Assembly (NCBI RefSeq): GCF_003719305.1
Contig: NZ_RARC01000046.1
Span: 1-36,064 of the forward strand
Direction of reading: 5' to 3'
Length of the DNA: 36,064 nucleotides
Source of the DNA: Mycolicibacterium stellerae
GTDB lineage: Bacteria > Actinomycetota > Actinomycetes > Mycobacteriales > Mycobacteriaceae
Part shown: positions 1-6,805 of the stretch, in pieces
Layout: each line of letters starts with the position of its first letter
How positions within the stretch are numbered: the stretch's first letter is position 1
Position numbers and translations under genes: made by a program
The notes under the pieces: generated by a model
Seen by the model: the letters and a program-made list of their open reading frames with translations, nothing else
Told to the model about the DNA's origin: nothing
The model's database searches: none

Positions 1-105
1 CGCGGGGGACCGGTGCTCGGTCCACGCCGCGCCGTCCCAGTACCGAAGCTGTCCGGCCTGCTCGGGATCGGGAAACCAGCCTGCGGGTGTCGGCGGTGTC
101 GTCAT
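1..105 (-). CDS. DUF2510 domain protein (N-terminal part only)
   Basis: The first 35 codons of a minus-strand gene are present; the rest lies beyond the left edge. The start ATG is at 105-103 and a GGAGG stretch lies about 11 bases upstream of it. The translation opens MTTPPTPAGWFPDPEQAG and continues with LRYWDGAAWTEH, the short tryptophan-rich DUF2510 motif found at the N-terminus of many actinobacterial membrane proteins. It closely resembles the start of the gene at 2023-2760, so two DUF2510 proteins flank the hydrolase and NYN genes. Function is unknown. DUF2510 is usually followed by a transmembrane segment and an extracytoplasmic domain, which cannot be checked here. Confidence 0.75.
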   Translation of the reverse strand, partial: MTTPPTPAGWFPDPEQAGQLRYWDGAAWTEHRSPA

Positions 106-183
106 CGAGTGGATCCCTCCCGTTGGGCGCCTATGGCCGCTCAGACACGGCAACATCGCCGTGGTCAGCACCCTACTAAGAGA

Positions 184-894
184 TCAGCCGCCCATCAGCA
201 TTCGCCACTGATCCAGATTGCTCGCCCGGTACACGTAATTGGTGCGCCGCACGTCCGACAGCAACGCGCTGGGCTCTGTCGAGTACCAATGGCCCGGATA
301 CACCATGGGGTCACCGGAAAGCTGCGCAAGCTGCTGCAGGCTGCGGAACATCTCGTCGACATCGCCGCCGGGGAAGTCGGTGCGGCCGCAGCCCTCGAGG
401 AACAGCGTGTCGCCCGCCACCAACCGACCGTCGAGCAGGAAGCACTGGCTGCCTGGAGTGTGGCCCGGCGTGTGCAACAGCTCGATCTCGACATCGCCGA
501 CGTTGACCTTGTCTCCGTGCTCGTGTGCGGTGAGGTCGGTGCGGGCGATCCCGGTGATCTGTGAAACCCATTCCGCCTCAAGGCTGTTCACGTGGACGGG
601 AACGTTCTGCCGTTCCAGCAGCTCGGCGAGCCCCTTGAGCTCGAAACCCATCATCGAGCCACCCACATGGTCAGGGTGGTGGTGGGTTACCAGCACGCCG
701 GACAGCTTCATGCCGTCGGACTCCGCGATGTCGACGAGATCGTTGGCGGCGTACGCCGGATCGACGACGAGGGTGTCGCCGGTCTCGCGGTCGCCGATCA
801 GATAGGAGAAGTTGCGCATCTGCTGGGCGATCGGGTCGGATTTCGCGAAGTCGCGGCCCGACAACAGCTGTCGAAAATAGAGGCGGTCGTCCAT
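184..894 (-). CDS. MBL-fold metallo-hydrolase, glyoxalase II-like
   Basis: This 236-residue metallo-beta-lactamase-fold hydrolase matches the position and type of M. tuberculosis Rv0634c, annotated as a possible glyoxalase II (hydroxyacylglutathione hydrolase class). The metal site is complete: THHHPDH at 70-76, the GHTPGS histidine at about 144, AGDTLF with Asp162, and the GHWYS histidine at about 202. The substrate is a guess; mycobacteria use mycothiol rather than glutathione, so a mycothiol thioester or a persulfide is possible. It lies upstream of the DUF2510 gene on the same strand, 78 bases away. A TACCCT hexamer at 906-901 sits exactly six bases before the ATG, which suggests a leaderless transcript. 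Confidence 0.88.
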   Translation of the reverse strand: MDDRLYFRQLLSGRDFAKSDPIAQQMRNFSYLIGDRETGDTLVVDPAYAANDLVDIAESDGMKLSGVLVTHHHPDHVGGSMMGFELKGLAELLERQNVPVHVNSLEAEWVSQITGIARTDLTAHEHGDKVNVGDVEIELLHTPGHTPGSQCFLLDGRLVAGDTLFLEGCGRTDFPGGDVDEMFRSLQQLAQLSGDPMVYPGHWYSTEPSALLSDVRRTNYVYRASNLDQWRMLMGG

Positions 895-900
895 TACCCC

Positions 901-906
901 AGGGTA
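901..906 (-). promoter_or_regulatory. Candidate leaderless -10 box for the MBL hydrolase
   Basis: Read on the minus strand the hexamer is TACCCT (TANNNT), followed by six bases and then the ATG at 894. That places the predicted transcription start on the first base of the start codon. No convincing -35 box is seen, which is common in mycobacteria. Confidence 0.4.
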
Positions 907-989
907 CGGGGCGGTCGAGTAGGTACTGGGGAGGGCCGTATCGAGGGGTCACGATGCCGATTGCCGTACCCGAATGCCTATTCACCGAT

Positions 990-1886
990 TTAGCTGGCGT
1001 CGTCCTCTTTGTGCAGCCGCACCATCCGGGTGGTGCTGCTCTCGTCGAGGTCGGCGACGTCGCTGCGCGAGCGAAGGAAGTCGCTGAACGAGCGGAACCC
1101 CAGCGACTTCTCGGAGAACGACGGGTCCATCCGCTTCATCTGCGCCTTGACCGCGGAGTTGTGCAGCCAGTCGGCGTCGTCCTTCTCGTGGCCGATGCGC
1201 AGCGCCCGTTCCAGTAGCCCCGTCGCCGCCGCCTGCGCGTCCGCGGGCTCGGGCTCGGCCTCGTCGTCGGGCACCGTCGACTTCGCGCGCCTGGTCGCCT
1301 TCCTCGCGGGCGGGGGTGCGACAGCCACAGTGGGGATGCCGGGCAGCGCGTCATAGGTGACGAACTCGTCGCAGGCCGACGCCAGCGACCGGCTGCTCGC
1401 ACCGGCCACGCCGATACCCACGACGTAGCGGCCCAGCCTCTTGCACCGCTGCGCGAGGGCGATGTAGTCGGAATCGCCCCCCACGATCACCACGTGGGTG
1501 AGATCCGGCAGCCGGAACATGTCCTCGACGGCGTCGACCGCGAGCCGGATGTCGGCGCCGTTCTTGCCGTAGGCGGCCGCCGGAAACAGCTGCACCAGGT
1601 CCACGGCCCGGCCGACGAGCTGACCCTGGTACCTGGCGTTGAGATCGGCCGACCAGTCGGCGTAGGCCCGGGTCAGCACGAGCGTGCCGAACGACGAGGC
1701 GAAATCGATGATGGCCCCGAGGTCGACGGTGGCCGTCGCCAGCTTCTCGTCGTCCAGCCCGCGGGCCTTGTCCTTCTGGAACGAGTTGCGCCCGTGCACC
1801 TGGTCGTAGCGAGAGATCACGATGTTGTCGAAATCGAGGTACACAGCCACCCGTGGGCTGTCGCCCGCAACCCCCGACTCCGGCAT
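990..1886 (-). CDS. NYN-domain (PIN-like) protein with C-terminal OST-HTH/LOTUS-like domain
   Basis: The protein has 298 residues. The N-terminal half is a LabA/NYN-type PIN-like fold with conserved acidic residues: YLDFDN at about 16-21 and, later, GGDSDY in the strand that usually carries a catalytic Asp. NYN domains are predicted or proven metal-dependent ribonucleases. A proline/arginine/acidic linker follows (about 190-220). The C-terminal segment, from DWLHNSAVKAQM to FSDFLRSR, fits the OST-HTH/LOTUS RNA-binding winged helix often joined to NYN domains. The two-domain layout suggests an RNA-processing enzyme, but the substrate is unknown. It is divergent from the DUF2510 gene at 2023 and is not part of this cluster in M. 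tuberculosis as I know it. Confidence 0.82.
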   Translation of the reverse strand: MPESGVAGDSPRVAVYLDFDNIVISRYDQVHGRNSFQKDKARGLDDEKLATATVDLGAIIDFASSFGTLVLTRAYADWSADLNARYQGQLVGRAVDLVQLFPAAAYGKNGADIRLAVDAVEDMFRLPDLTHVVIVGGDSDYIALAQRCKRLGRYVVGIGVAGASSRSLASACDEFVTYDALPGIPTVAVAPPPARKATRRAKSTVPDDEAEPEPADAQAAATGLLERALRIGHEKDDADWLHNSAVKAQMKRMDPSFSEKSLGFRSFSDFLRSRSDVADLDESSTTRMVRLHKEDDAS

Positions 1887-2022
1887 GGGTCTGTACTACC
1901 ACAGCCGTGGCTGGCCAATCCGCGTCGCGAACCGATTCGTTACTGCGCCACAGCCCGCGGACCTGCGATATTGTCCGTTTGCGGCGCCACTGGCTGATGA
2001 GCACACAGAAAGGTGGCAATTC

Positions 2023-2760
2023 GTGACCACCCCTGCCGGCTGGTATCCGGACCCCGATGGCTCTGGCGGCCTACGCTACTTCGACGGCCAGTCGTGGACC
2101 GAACACCGCGCTGCCGCCGCCGTCGAGGCGCCACCCCTTGAGGCTGCTGCGGTCGTGCCGCGGATGTCGGGGCCGAACCCGAAGGTCATCGCCGGCGTGA
2201 TCGCGGCGGTCGTCGTCGTCGTCATCGTGGGCGCAGCCGCCGTCGTGATGACGCTGAACACCAACGTCGGTGACGCGACGGTGACCCACAAGCCGTCCGA
2301 CGCGTCGGCCGAGACGACCGTCACCCGCCCTGAATCCGAAACCGGCGTCGAGGCGCCGACGCTGGAGGATCAGGCCCGCAGCGTCGGCCAGCCGGTCCGC
2401 GACGGCAACTTCGAATTCGTCGTCACCGGCATCGACCGGGCACCCGTCGTCGCCGACCCGGAGTTCCCCGACCTGCAGAAAGTGGCCGCGGGCGAGTACC
2501 TGTTCGTCAAAATGAAGGTCACCAACGTCGGCACCGAACCACAGACGTTCTTCGCATCGTTCAACACGCTGTCCGACGGGTCGACCGAGTTCACGTCCGA
2601 CGACGAAGCGTGGATATACCTCGGCAACACCCTCGCCGACCTCAACCCGGGCGACTCGATCGACACCGCGGTGGTTTTCGACGTTCCGGTGGGCACCGAC
2701 CCGGAGTCCATCGAGCTGCACGGCGGGCCGTTCACGGAAGGCGTAACCGTCGGGCTCTAA
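2023..2760 (+). CDS. DUF2510/DUF4352-type membrane-anchored protein
   Basis: I place the start at GTG 2023, not at an in-frame upstream codon near 1822. AAAGGTGG lies just before it, and the resulting N-terminus (TTPAGWYPDPDGSGGLRYF) is the DUF2510 motif seen in the partial gene at the left edge. The product has 245 residues: DUF2510 (about 1-32), a basic/proline linker, one transmembrane helix near 48-72 rich in Val/Ala, a Thr/Glu-rich linker, and a C-terminal beta-sandwich of the DUF4352 type from about 120 to the end. It is probably a single-pass protein with its C-terminal domain outside the membrane. Function is not known; many such proteins are lipoprotein-like immunoreactive or stress-associated envelope proteins. 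Confidence 0.8.
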   Translation: MTTPAGWYPDPDGSGGLRYFDGQSWTEHRAAAAVEAPPLEAAAVVPRMSGPNPKVIAGVIAAVVVVVIVGAAAVVMTLNTNVGDATVTHKPSDASAETTVTRPESETGVEAPTLEDQARSVGQPVRDGNFEFVVTGIDRAPVVADPEFPDLQKVAAGEYLFVKMKVTNVGTEPQTFFASFNTLSDGSTEFTSDDEAWIYLGNTLADLNPGDSIDTAVVFDVPVGTDPESIELHGGPFTEGVTVGL

Positions 2761-2765
2761 GCGGT

Positions 2766-2795
2766 TTGGCGACCTAAACGCCGAGAATGTACCCT
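2766..2795 (+). promoter_or_regulatory. Candidate promoter for thrT-metT-rpmG2
   Basis: TTGGCG at 2766-2771 and TACCCT at 2790-2795 are separated by 18 bases, about 35 bases before the tRNA-Thr gene. The -10 is preceded by ATG, as is the TACACT box before the tRNA-Trp gene (4771-4776). Confidence 0.45.
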
Positions 2796-2830
2796 CTTTA
2801 AGGCCCACGGGCGTGACTGCGTGGGGTCAG

Positions 2831-2903
2831 GCCCCCTTAGCTCAGTCGGTAGAGCGTTTCCATGGTAAGGAAAAGGTCAACGGTTCGATTCCGTTAGGGG
2901 GCT
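2831..2903 (+). tRNA. thrT: tRNA-Thr (anticodon GGT)
   Basis: A 73-base cloverleaf can be folded by eye: acceptor GCCCCCT with AGGGGGC, D arm GCTC/GAGC, anticodon stem TTTCC/GGAAA with loop ATGGTAA, and T arm AACGG/CCGTT with TTCGATT. The anticodon is GGT, decoding threonine ACC/ACU. The 3' CCA is not encoded. Its place before metT and rpmG2 matches M. tuberculosis. Confidence 0.96.
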
Positions 2904-2964
2904 CGATGGACAGCGGGCGAGCGCAGCGACGGGACAATTCCCGACCGCCGGCGGCGCCCGACCA

Positions 2965-3038
<74 letters not shown>

Positions 3039-3077
3039 CTAGGCAACAACGAGAACGCGTGAAAGAGGGCAGCTGAC

Positions 3078-3245
3078 ATGGCGTCCAGTACTGACGTAAG
3101 GCCGAAGATCACCTTGGCTTGTGAGGTGTGCAAACACCGCAACTACATCACCAAGAAGAACCGACGCAACGATCCCGACCGGCTCGAGATCAAGAAGTTC
3201 TGCCCGAACTGCGGCAAGCACCAGGCGCACAAAGAGTCGCGCTGA
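3078..3245 (+). CDS. rpmG: 50S ribosomal protein L33 (zinc-binding form)
   Basis: This 55-residue protein of the large ribosomal subunit is the rpmG2 copy of mycobacterial nomenclature. Two CxxC pairs are present (CEVC and CPNC), so this is the zinc-containing (C+) L33 form, not the zinc-free paralogue made under zinc starvation. It is basic and Lys/Asn-rich, with KNRRNDPDRLEIKKFCP near the second pair. The start ATG at 3078 has a GAGGG-type ribosome site about eight bases upstream. It follows tRNA-Met by 39 bases and precedes hadA by 48 bases, as in M. tuberculosis, and may share the tRNA transcript. Confidence 0.95.
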   Translation: MASSTDVRPKITLACEVCKHRNYITKKNRRNDPDRLEIKKFCPNCGKHQAHKESR

Positions 3246-3279
3246 CGGCCAACGCTTTTGGGTTTGCCGAGGACTTAGG

Positions 3280-3285
3280 TAGGTT
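3280..3285 (+). promoter_or_regulatory. Candidate -10 box for hadABC
   Basis: TAGGTT (TANNNT) ends eight bases before the hadA GTG. It predicts a transcript with almost no 5' leader. TTTTGG at 3256-3261 could serve as a -35 at 18-base spacing. The overlapping AGGTAGGT could instead be a ribosome-binding site on a transcript from upstream, so the call is weak. Confidence 0.3.
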
Positions 3286-3293
3286 CACTAACC

Positions 3294-3773
3294 GTGTCGT
3301 TGTCTCCAGATCTGGTCGGGACGCATTACCGGTATCCCGACCACTATGTCGTCGGTCGGGAGAAGATTCGCGAGTACGCCGTTGCGGTCAAGAACGACCA
3401 AGCCGAGTTTCACCGCGAGGAAGCGGCCTCCGAACTCGGCCACGACCGGATCCTCGCGCCGCTGACGTTCATCTCGGTCTTCGGCTATCAGGCGCAGCTG
3501 GCCATGTTCAAGCACAACGACATCGCGATCGCGGACGAGAAGATCGTCCAGGTCGATCAGGAGCTGAAGTTCCTTCAGCCGATCAAGGAGGGCGACACGC
3601 TCTACTGCGACGTGTACGTGCACTCGATCCGGCAGTCGTTCGGCGCGGACATCATCGTGACCAAGAACATCGTCAGCAACGACAAGGGCGAGATAGTTCA
3701 AGAGACCTACACGACCCTCGCGGGCCGTTCGGGCGAAGACGGGGAAGGTGGCTTCAACGATGGCACTGCGTGA
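3294..3773 (+). CDS. hadA: (3R)-hydroxyacyl-ACP dehydratase subunit HadA
   Basis: This 159-residue hot-dog-fold subunit of the FAS-II dehydratase removes water from 3-hydroxyacyl-ACP during mycolic acid elongation. HadA provides acyl-chain binding and stabilises the catalytic HadB; the HadAB pair acts early in elongation. The family segments HYRYPDHY (11-18), LAPLTFI (54-60) and VQVDQELKF are clear. Residue 61 is Ser (codon 3474-3476), where M. tuberculosis HadA has Cys61, the residue modified by activated thiacetazone and isoxyl. The start is GTG 3294, which matches the usual N-terminus and length. The 3' end overlaps hadB by 14 bases, suggesting translational coupling. Confidence 0.97.
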   Translation: MSLSPDLVGTHYRYPDHYVVGREKIREYAVAVKNDQAEFHREEAASELGHDRILAPLTFISVFGYQAQLAMFKHNDIAIADEKIVQVDQELKFLQPIKEGDTLYCDVYVHSIRQSFGADIIVTKNIVSNDKGEIVQETYTTLAGRSGEDGEGGFNDGTA

Positions 3774-4188
3774 GTTCGATTCGGTGAAGGTGGGTGACCA
3801 GCTTCCCGAGAAGGTCATTGCGCTGACCCGGCAGGACCTGGTGAACTACGCGGGCGTATCGGGAGATCTCAACCCGATCCACTGGGACGACGAGATCGCC
3901 AAGCAGGTCGGCCTCGACACCGCGATCGCACACGGCATGCTGACCATGGGCTTGGGCGGCGGATACGTCACCTCCTGGGTCGGCGATCCGGCCGCGGTCA
4001 CCGAGTACAACGTTCGATTCACGGCTGTGGTGCCGGTGCCAAACGACGGTGTTGGCGCCGAGATCGTATTCAATGGCCGCGTGAAATCCGTTGATCCCGA
4101 ATCGAAGTCAGTGACCATCGCGCTGAGTGCGACCTCCGGCGGCAAGAAGATCTTCGGCCGGGCCGTGGCGTCAGCGAAGCTGGCATAG
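3760..4188 (+). CDS. hadB: (3R)-hydroxyacyl-ACP dehydratase catalytic subunit HadB
   Basis: HadB is the catalytic subunit of the HadAB and HadBC dehydratases of mycolic acid elongation. The protein has 142 residues, the same as M. tuberculosis HadB. The R-hydratase motif SGDLNPIHWDDE gives the catalytic pair Asp36 and His41. The start is ATG 3760, which yields the conserved MALREF N-terminus; an in-frame GTG at 3748 would add four residues. A GGGGAAGG ribosome site sits at 3741-3748 inside hadA. hadB ends four bases before hadC. Confidence 0.97.
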   Translation: MALREFDSVKVGDQLPEKVIALTRQDLVNYAGVSGDLNPIHWDDEIAKQVGLDTAIAHGMLTMGLGGGYVTSWVGDPAAVTEYNVRFTAVVPVPNDGVGAEIVFNGRVKSVDPESKSVTIALSATSGGKKIFGRAVASAKLA

Positions 4189-4191
4189 CGG

Positions 4192-4749
4192 ATGGCGATC
4201 AAGACAGACGTTTTGGGGATGGTCTACAAGCACCCCGACTATTTCGTCATCGGCCGCGAGAAGATCCGCGAGTATTCCGCTGCCATCAAGTCCAACGACG
4301 CGGCGCACTACGACGAGGCGGCCGCAGCCGACCTCGGCTACCAGGCGCTGGTGGCGCCGCCGACGTTCATTTCGACCCTGGCACTGATCATGCAGCGCGA
4401 TTTCTTCCGGAAGGTCGACACCGGTTTCGAGACCATGCAGATCGTGCAGGTCGACCAGAAGTTCCTGTATCACAAGCCGATGCTGGCCGGGGACAAGGTG
4501 TGGGGCCAGATGGAGGTCATCTCCGTCAACGAACGGTTCGGCGCGGACATCGTCCAGACCAGGAATCTGGCCCTCGACGACAACGGGGAGTTGTACCTGG
4601 AAGCCTTCACGACGTTGATGGGCCACGAGGGCGACAACTCGGTTTCGCTGAAGTACGACCTGGAAACCGGCCAGGTCGTGCGGACGGCCGACGATCCGGC
4701 CAAGGCCGCCCGTGGGCCGGACGCCGGCGACGAAACGAAGCCGGATTAG
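4192..4749 (+). CDS. hadC: (3R)-hydroxyacyl-ACP dehydratase subunit HadC
   Basis: HadC is the alternative acyl-binding partner of HadB; HadBC acts on longer acyl chains late in FAS-II elongation and affects oxygenated mycolates. It has the same hot-dog layout as HadA: HPDYFVIGREKIREY near 14-28, VAPPTFIS at about 55-62, and VQVDQKFLYHKP. The protein has 185 residues, about 19 more than I recall for M. tuberculosis HadC. The extra residues are a charged C-terminal tail (about 166-185, Asp/Lys/Ala-rich) likely to be disordered. The gene begins four bases after hadB and ends 150 bases before tRNA-Trp. Confidence 0.96.
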   Translation: MAIKTDVLGMVYKHPDYFVIGREKIREYSAAIKSNDAAHYDEAAAADLGYQALVAPPTFISTLALIMQRDFFRKVDTGFETMQIVQVDQKFLYHKPMLAGDKVWGQMEVISVNERFGADIVQTRNLALDDNGELYLEAFTTLMGHEGDNSVSLKYDLETGQVVRTADDPAKAARGPDAGDETKPD

Positions 4750-4770
4750 TAACTCACACTTGGCCCGATG

Positions 4771-4776
4771 TACACT
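4771..4776 (+). promoter_or_regulatory. Candidate -10 box for trpT-secE-nusG
   Basis: TACACT lies 22 bases after the hadC stop and about 125 bases before tRNA-Trp. It is preceded by ATG, as is the TACCCT box before tRNA-Thr. No good -35 is visible. Confidence 0.35.
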
Positions 4777-4798
4777 CGGACCTCGGGATTTTCCCAAT

Positions 4799-4848
4799 TT
4801 TGCGCGCTGTCCGTCGGTTTCTGATCGGCCGATCGGGGAGCGCGCAAA
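4799..4848 (+). terminator. Large stem-loop between hadC and tRNA-Trp
   Basis: TTTGCGCGCT (4799-4808) pairs perfectly with AGCGCGCAAA (4839-4848) around a 30-base loop. The loop contains the 12-base palindrome GATCGGCCGATC (4823-4834). There is no T-run, as is usual for mycobacterial terminator hairpins. It lies downstream of the candidate -10 at 4771, so it could be either the hadABC terminator or a structured leader of the trpT-secE-nusG transcript. Confidence 0.45.
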
Positions 4849-4899
4849 TTGTGTGGGTCCCGGGCGGGAATGATGGCCTGCCAGCAGTGCCATTGCTGA

Positions 4900-4972
<73 letters not shown>

Positions 4973-5039
4973 CTCAACTGAATACTCGACAAGTGTGGAC
5001 ACTGGAAGGTGACCACACGAACCAGATGAAAGGCATGCG

Positions 5040-5414
5040 GTGAGCGACGAGCCCGAAGGCACCGGCGCCGTATCGACGCAGCCGGCGCGACCCACCGGTA
5101 AGCGGTCTCGGCGCGGCGGTGCCGACGACGCTGACACTTCGTCCGGCGCCAAGGAAGCACCAGCGCTCGAGGATGCCGGCAAGGGCAAGAAGAAGACCAA
5201 GAAGGCGGCCAGGGGGCCGCGCGCCAACCCCATCGCGTATGTCATCAACTACCTGCGCGAAGTCATCGGCGAGCTGCGCAAGGTCATCTGGCCGAACCGC
5301 AAGCAGATGGTCACCTACACCATGGTCGTCCTGGTCTTCCTGGCGTTCATGGTGACGCTGATCGGGTTCGTCGACCTCGGCGTTGCCAAGGTCGTGATGA
5401 TGGTGTTCGGCTGA
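5040..5414 (+). CDS. secE: Preprotein translocase subunit SecE
   Basis: SecE is the small essential clamp subunit of the SecYEG protein-export channel in the inner membrane. The 124-residue protein has a long charged N-terminal extension typical of mycobacteria: Asp/Glu/Ser-rich to about residue 50, then a lysine cluster (KGKKKTKKA). It is followed by the conserved amphipathic helix YLREVIGELRKVIWPNRKQ and one transmembrane helix (about 90-115). The start is GTG 5040, preceded by GAAAGG seven bases upstream. It is followed 25 bases later by nusG, the standard secE-nusG pair. Confidence 0.95.
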   Translation: MSDEPEGTGAVSTQPARPTGKRSRRGGADDADTSSGAKEAPALEDAGKGKKKTKKAARGPRANPIAYVINYLREVIGELRKVIWPNRKQMVTYTMVVLVFLAFMVTLIGFVDLGVAKVVMMVFG

Positions 5415-5439
5415 CCAGGAATATTGAGAGGACTGACAA

Positions 5440-6261
5440 GTGACTAGCTTCGACGGCGAAACGGCCGCGAGCGTGTCCGACGCGCTCGCGCAAGCCGCGG
5501 ACCCGGCGATCGTGATCGCAGACGAGGCCGCCGAGTCTCTCGAGGAGACCACCGCGGCCGAGGCCGTCGAGGATTCGCCGCTCGAGGACGACGCCGCCCC
5601 AGCCGACGACGCGGCTCCGGCCGAGGCCGTCGAGGACGAAGACGAGGACCCGGCCGTCGCGCTCAAGAAGGACCTGCGCCTGCGGCCCGGCGAGTGGTAC
5701 GTCATCCACTCCTATGCCGGTTACGAGAACAAGGTGAAGGCCAACCTCGAGACCCGCGTGCAGAACCTGGACGTCGGCGACTACATCTTCCAGGTCGAGG
5801 TGCCCACCGAAGAGGTCACCGAGATCAAGAACGGCCAGCGCAAGCAGGTCAACCGCAAGGTGCTGCCCGGCTACATCCTGGTCCGCATGGAGCTCAACGA
5901 CGAGTCGTGGGGCGCGGTGCGCAACACCCCCGGCGTGACGGGCTTCGTCGGCGCGACATCACGGCCGTCGCCGCTGACCCTCGACGATGTCGTGAAGTTC
6001 CTGCTGCCGCAGGGGCAGCCCAAGAAGGCCGCCAAGAGCACCTCCGGCGCCGCCTCGTCCGAGGCCAGCCTGGAGCGGGCACCCATCGAGGTCGATTTCG
6101 CGGTCGGCGAGTCGGTCACCGTCATGGACGGCCCGTTCGCGACGTTGCCCGCCTCCATCAGCGAGGTCAACGCCGAACAGCAGAAGCTCAAGGTGCTGGT
6201 GTCCATCTTCGGCCGCGAAACACCCGTCGAACTGACCTTCAACCAGGTCACCAAGATCTAG
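5440..6261 (+). CDS. nusG: Transcription termination/antitermination factor NusG
   Basis: NusG is a Spt5-family transcription elongation factor that binds RNA polymerase and links it to Rho or the ribosome. The protein has 273 residues. Residues 1 to about 80 are a very acidic Ala/Glu/Asp-rich extension typical of actinobacteria. The NGN domain starts at about 83 (PGEWYVIHSYAGYENKVK) and contains VLPGYILVRM. A linker rich in Lys/Ala/Ser precedes the C-terminal KOW domain (from about 218, GESVTVMDGPFATLPASI). The start is GTG 5440, with GAGAGGA at 5426-5432. rplK follows 16 bases downstream. Confidence 0.96.
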   Translation: MTSFDGETAASVSDALAQAADPAIVIADEAAESLEETTAAEAVEDSPLEDDAAPADDAAPAEAVEDEDEDPAVALKKDLRLRPGEWYVIHSYAGYENKVKANLETRVQNLDVGDYIFQVEVPTEEVTEIKNGQRKQVNRKVLPGYILVRMELNDESWGAVRNTPGVTGFVGATSRPSPLTLDDVVKFLLPQGQPKKAAKSTSGAASSEASLERAPIEVDFAVGESVTVMDGPFATLPASISEVNAEQQKLKVLVSIFGRETPVELTFNQVTKI

Positions 6262-6277
6262 AGAGGAACACCAACCA

Positions 6278-6706
6278 ATGGCTCCGAGAAAGAAAGTCAT
6301 CGGGCTGATCAAGCTGCAGATCCAGGCCGGGCAGGCCAACCCCGCCCCGCCGGTCGGTCCCGCGCTCGGCCAGCACGGCGTCAACATCATGGAGTTCTGC
6401 AAGGCGTACAACGCCGCGACGGAGAACCAGCGCGGCAACGTCATCCCCGTGGAGATCACCGTCTACGAGGACCGCAGCTTCACCTTCAACCTGAAGACCC
6501 CGCCTGCGGCCAAGCTGCTGCTCAAGGCCGCGGGGGTGCAGAAGGGTTCCGGCACGCCGCACACCACCAAGGTCGCCAAGGTGACCTGGGATCAGGTGCG
6601 CGAGATCGCCGAGACCAAGAAGGAAGACTTGAACGCCAACGACATCGACGCAGCGTCCAAGATCATCGCCGGCACCGCCCGGTCGATGGGCATCACGGTC
6701 GAGTAG
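6278..6706 (+). CDS. rplK: 50S ribosomal protein L11
   Basis: L11 forms the GTPase-associated stalk base of the large subunit with 23S rRNA and contacts elongation factors and RelA. The 142-residue length is normal for the family. Signature segments are present: LQIQAGQANPAPPVGPALGQ split around residue 20, NIMEFCKAYN near 35-45, and the C-terminal rRNA-binding part with KEDLNANDIDAASKIIAGTA. A GAGAGGA ribosome site precedes ATG 6278. It is separated from rplA by 99 bases that hold a likely regulatory RNA structure. Confidence 0.98.
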   Translation: MAPRKKVIGLIKLQIQAGQANPAPPVGPALGQHGVNIMEFCKAYNAATENQRGNVIPVEITVYEDRSFTFNLKTPPAAKLLLKAAGVQKGSGTPHTTKVAKVTWDQVREIAETKKEDLNANDIDAASKIIAGTARSMGITVE

Positions 6707-6752
6707 CCGAAGGCGGATCGGCCCGACAACCGAGTCGAGTATCCGCTTCCCC

Positions 6753-6783
6753 GTGGGAGGGCCAGCTCCGGCCCGCTAACCAC
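6753..6783 (+). promoter_or_regulatory. Probable L1-binding mRNA element (L1 autoregulation)
   Basis: The rplK-rplA spacer folds as two short helices around an asymmetric internal loop: GTGG (6753-6756) with CCAC (6780-6783), and GGGCC (6759-6763) with GGCCC (6770-6774). The GTGGGAG...ACCAC signature resembles the L1 stalk of 23S rRNA. L1 is known to repress its own operon by binding such mimics in mRNA. The element ends 23 bases before the rplA ATG. The fold is mine by eye. Confidence 0.55.
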
Positions 6784-6805
6784 ACCTCTGATTAGGAGAT
6801 AGGTA

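Noticed and set aside
3748..3759. Longer hadB start at GTG 3748
   Set aside because: The conserved family N-terminus MALREF begins at ATG 3760 with a ribosome site just upstream.
5026..5043. Five-codon frame ATG-AAA-GGC-ATG-CGG-TGA overlapping the secE start
   Set aside because: Its GAAAGG is simply the secE ribosome site; such short frames are common by chance.
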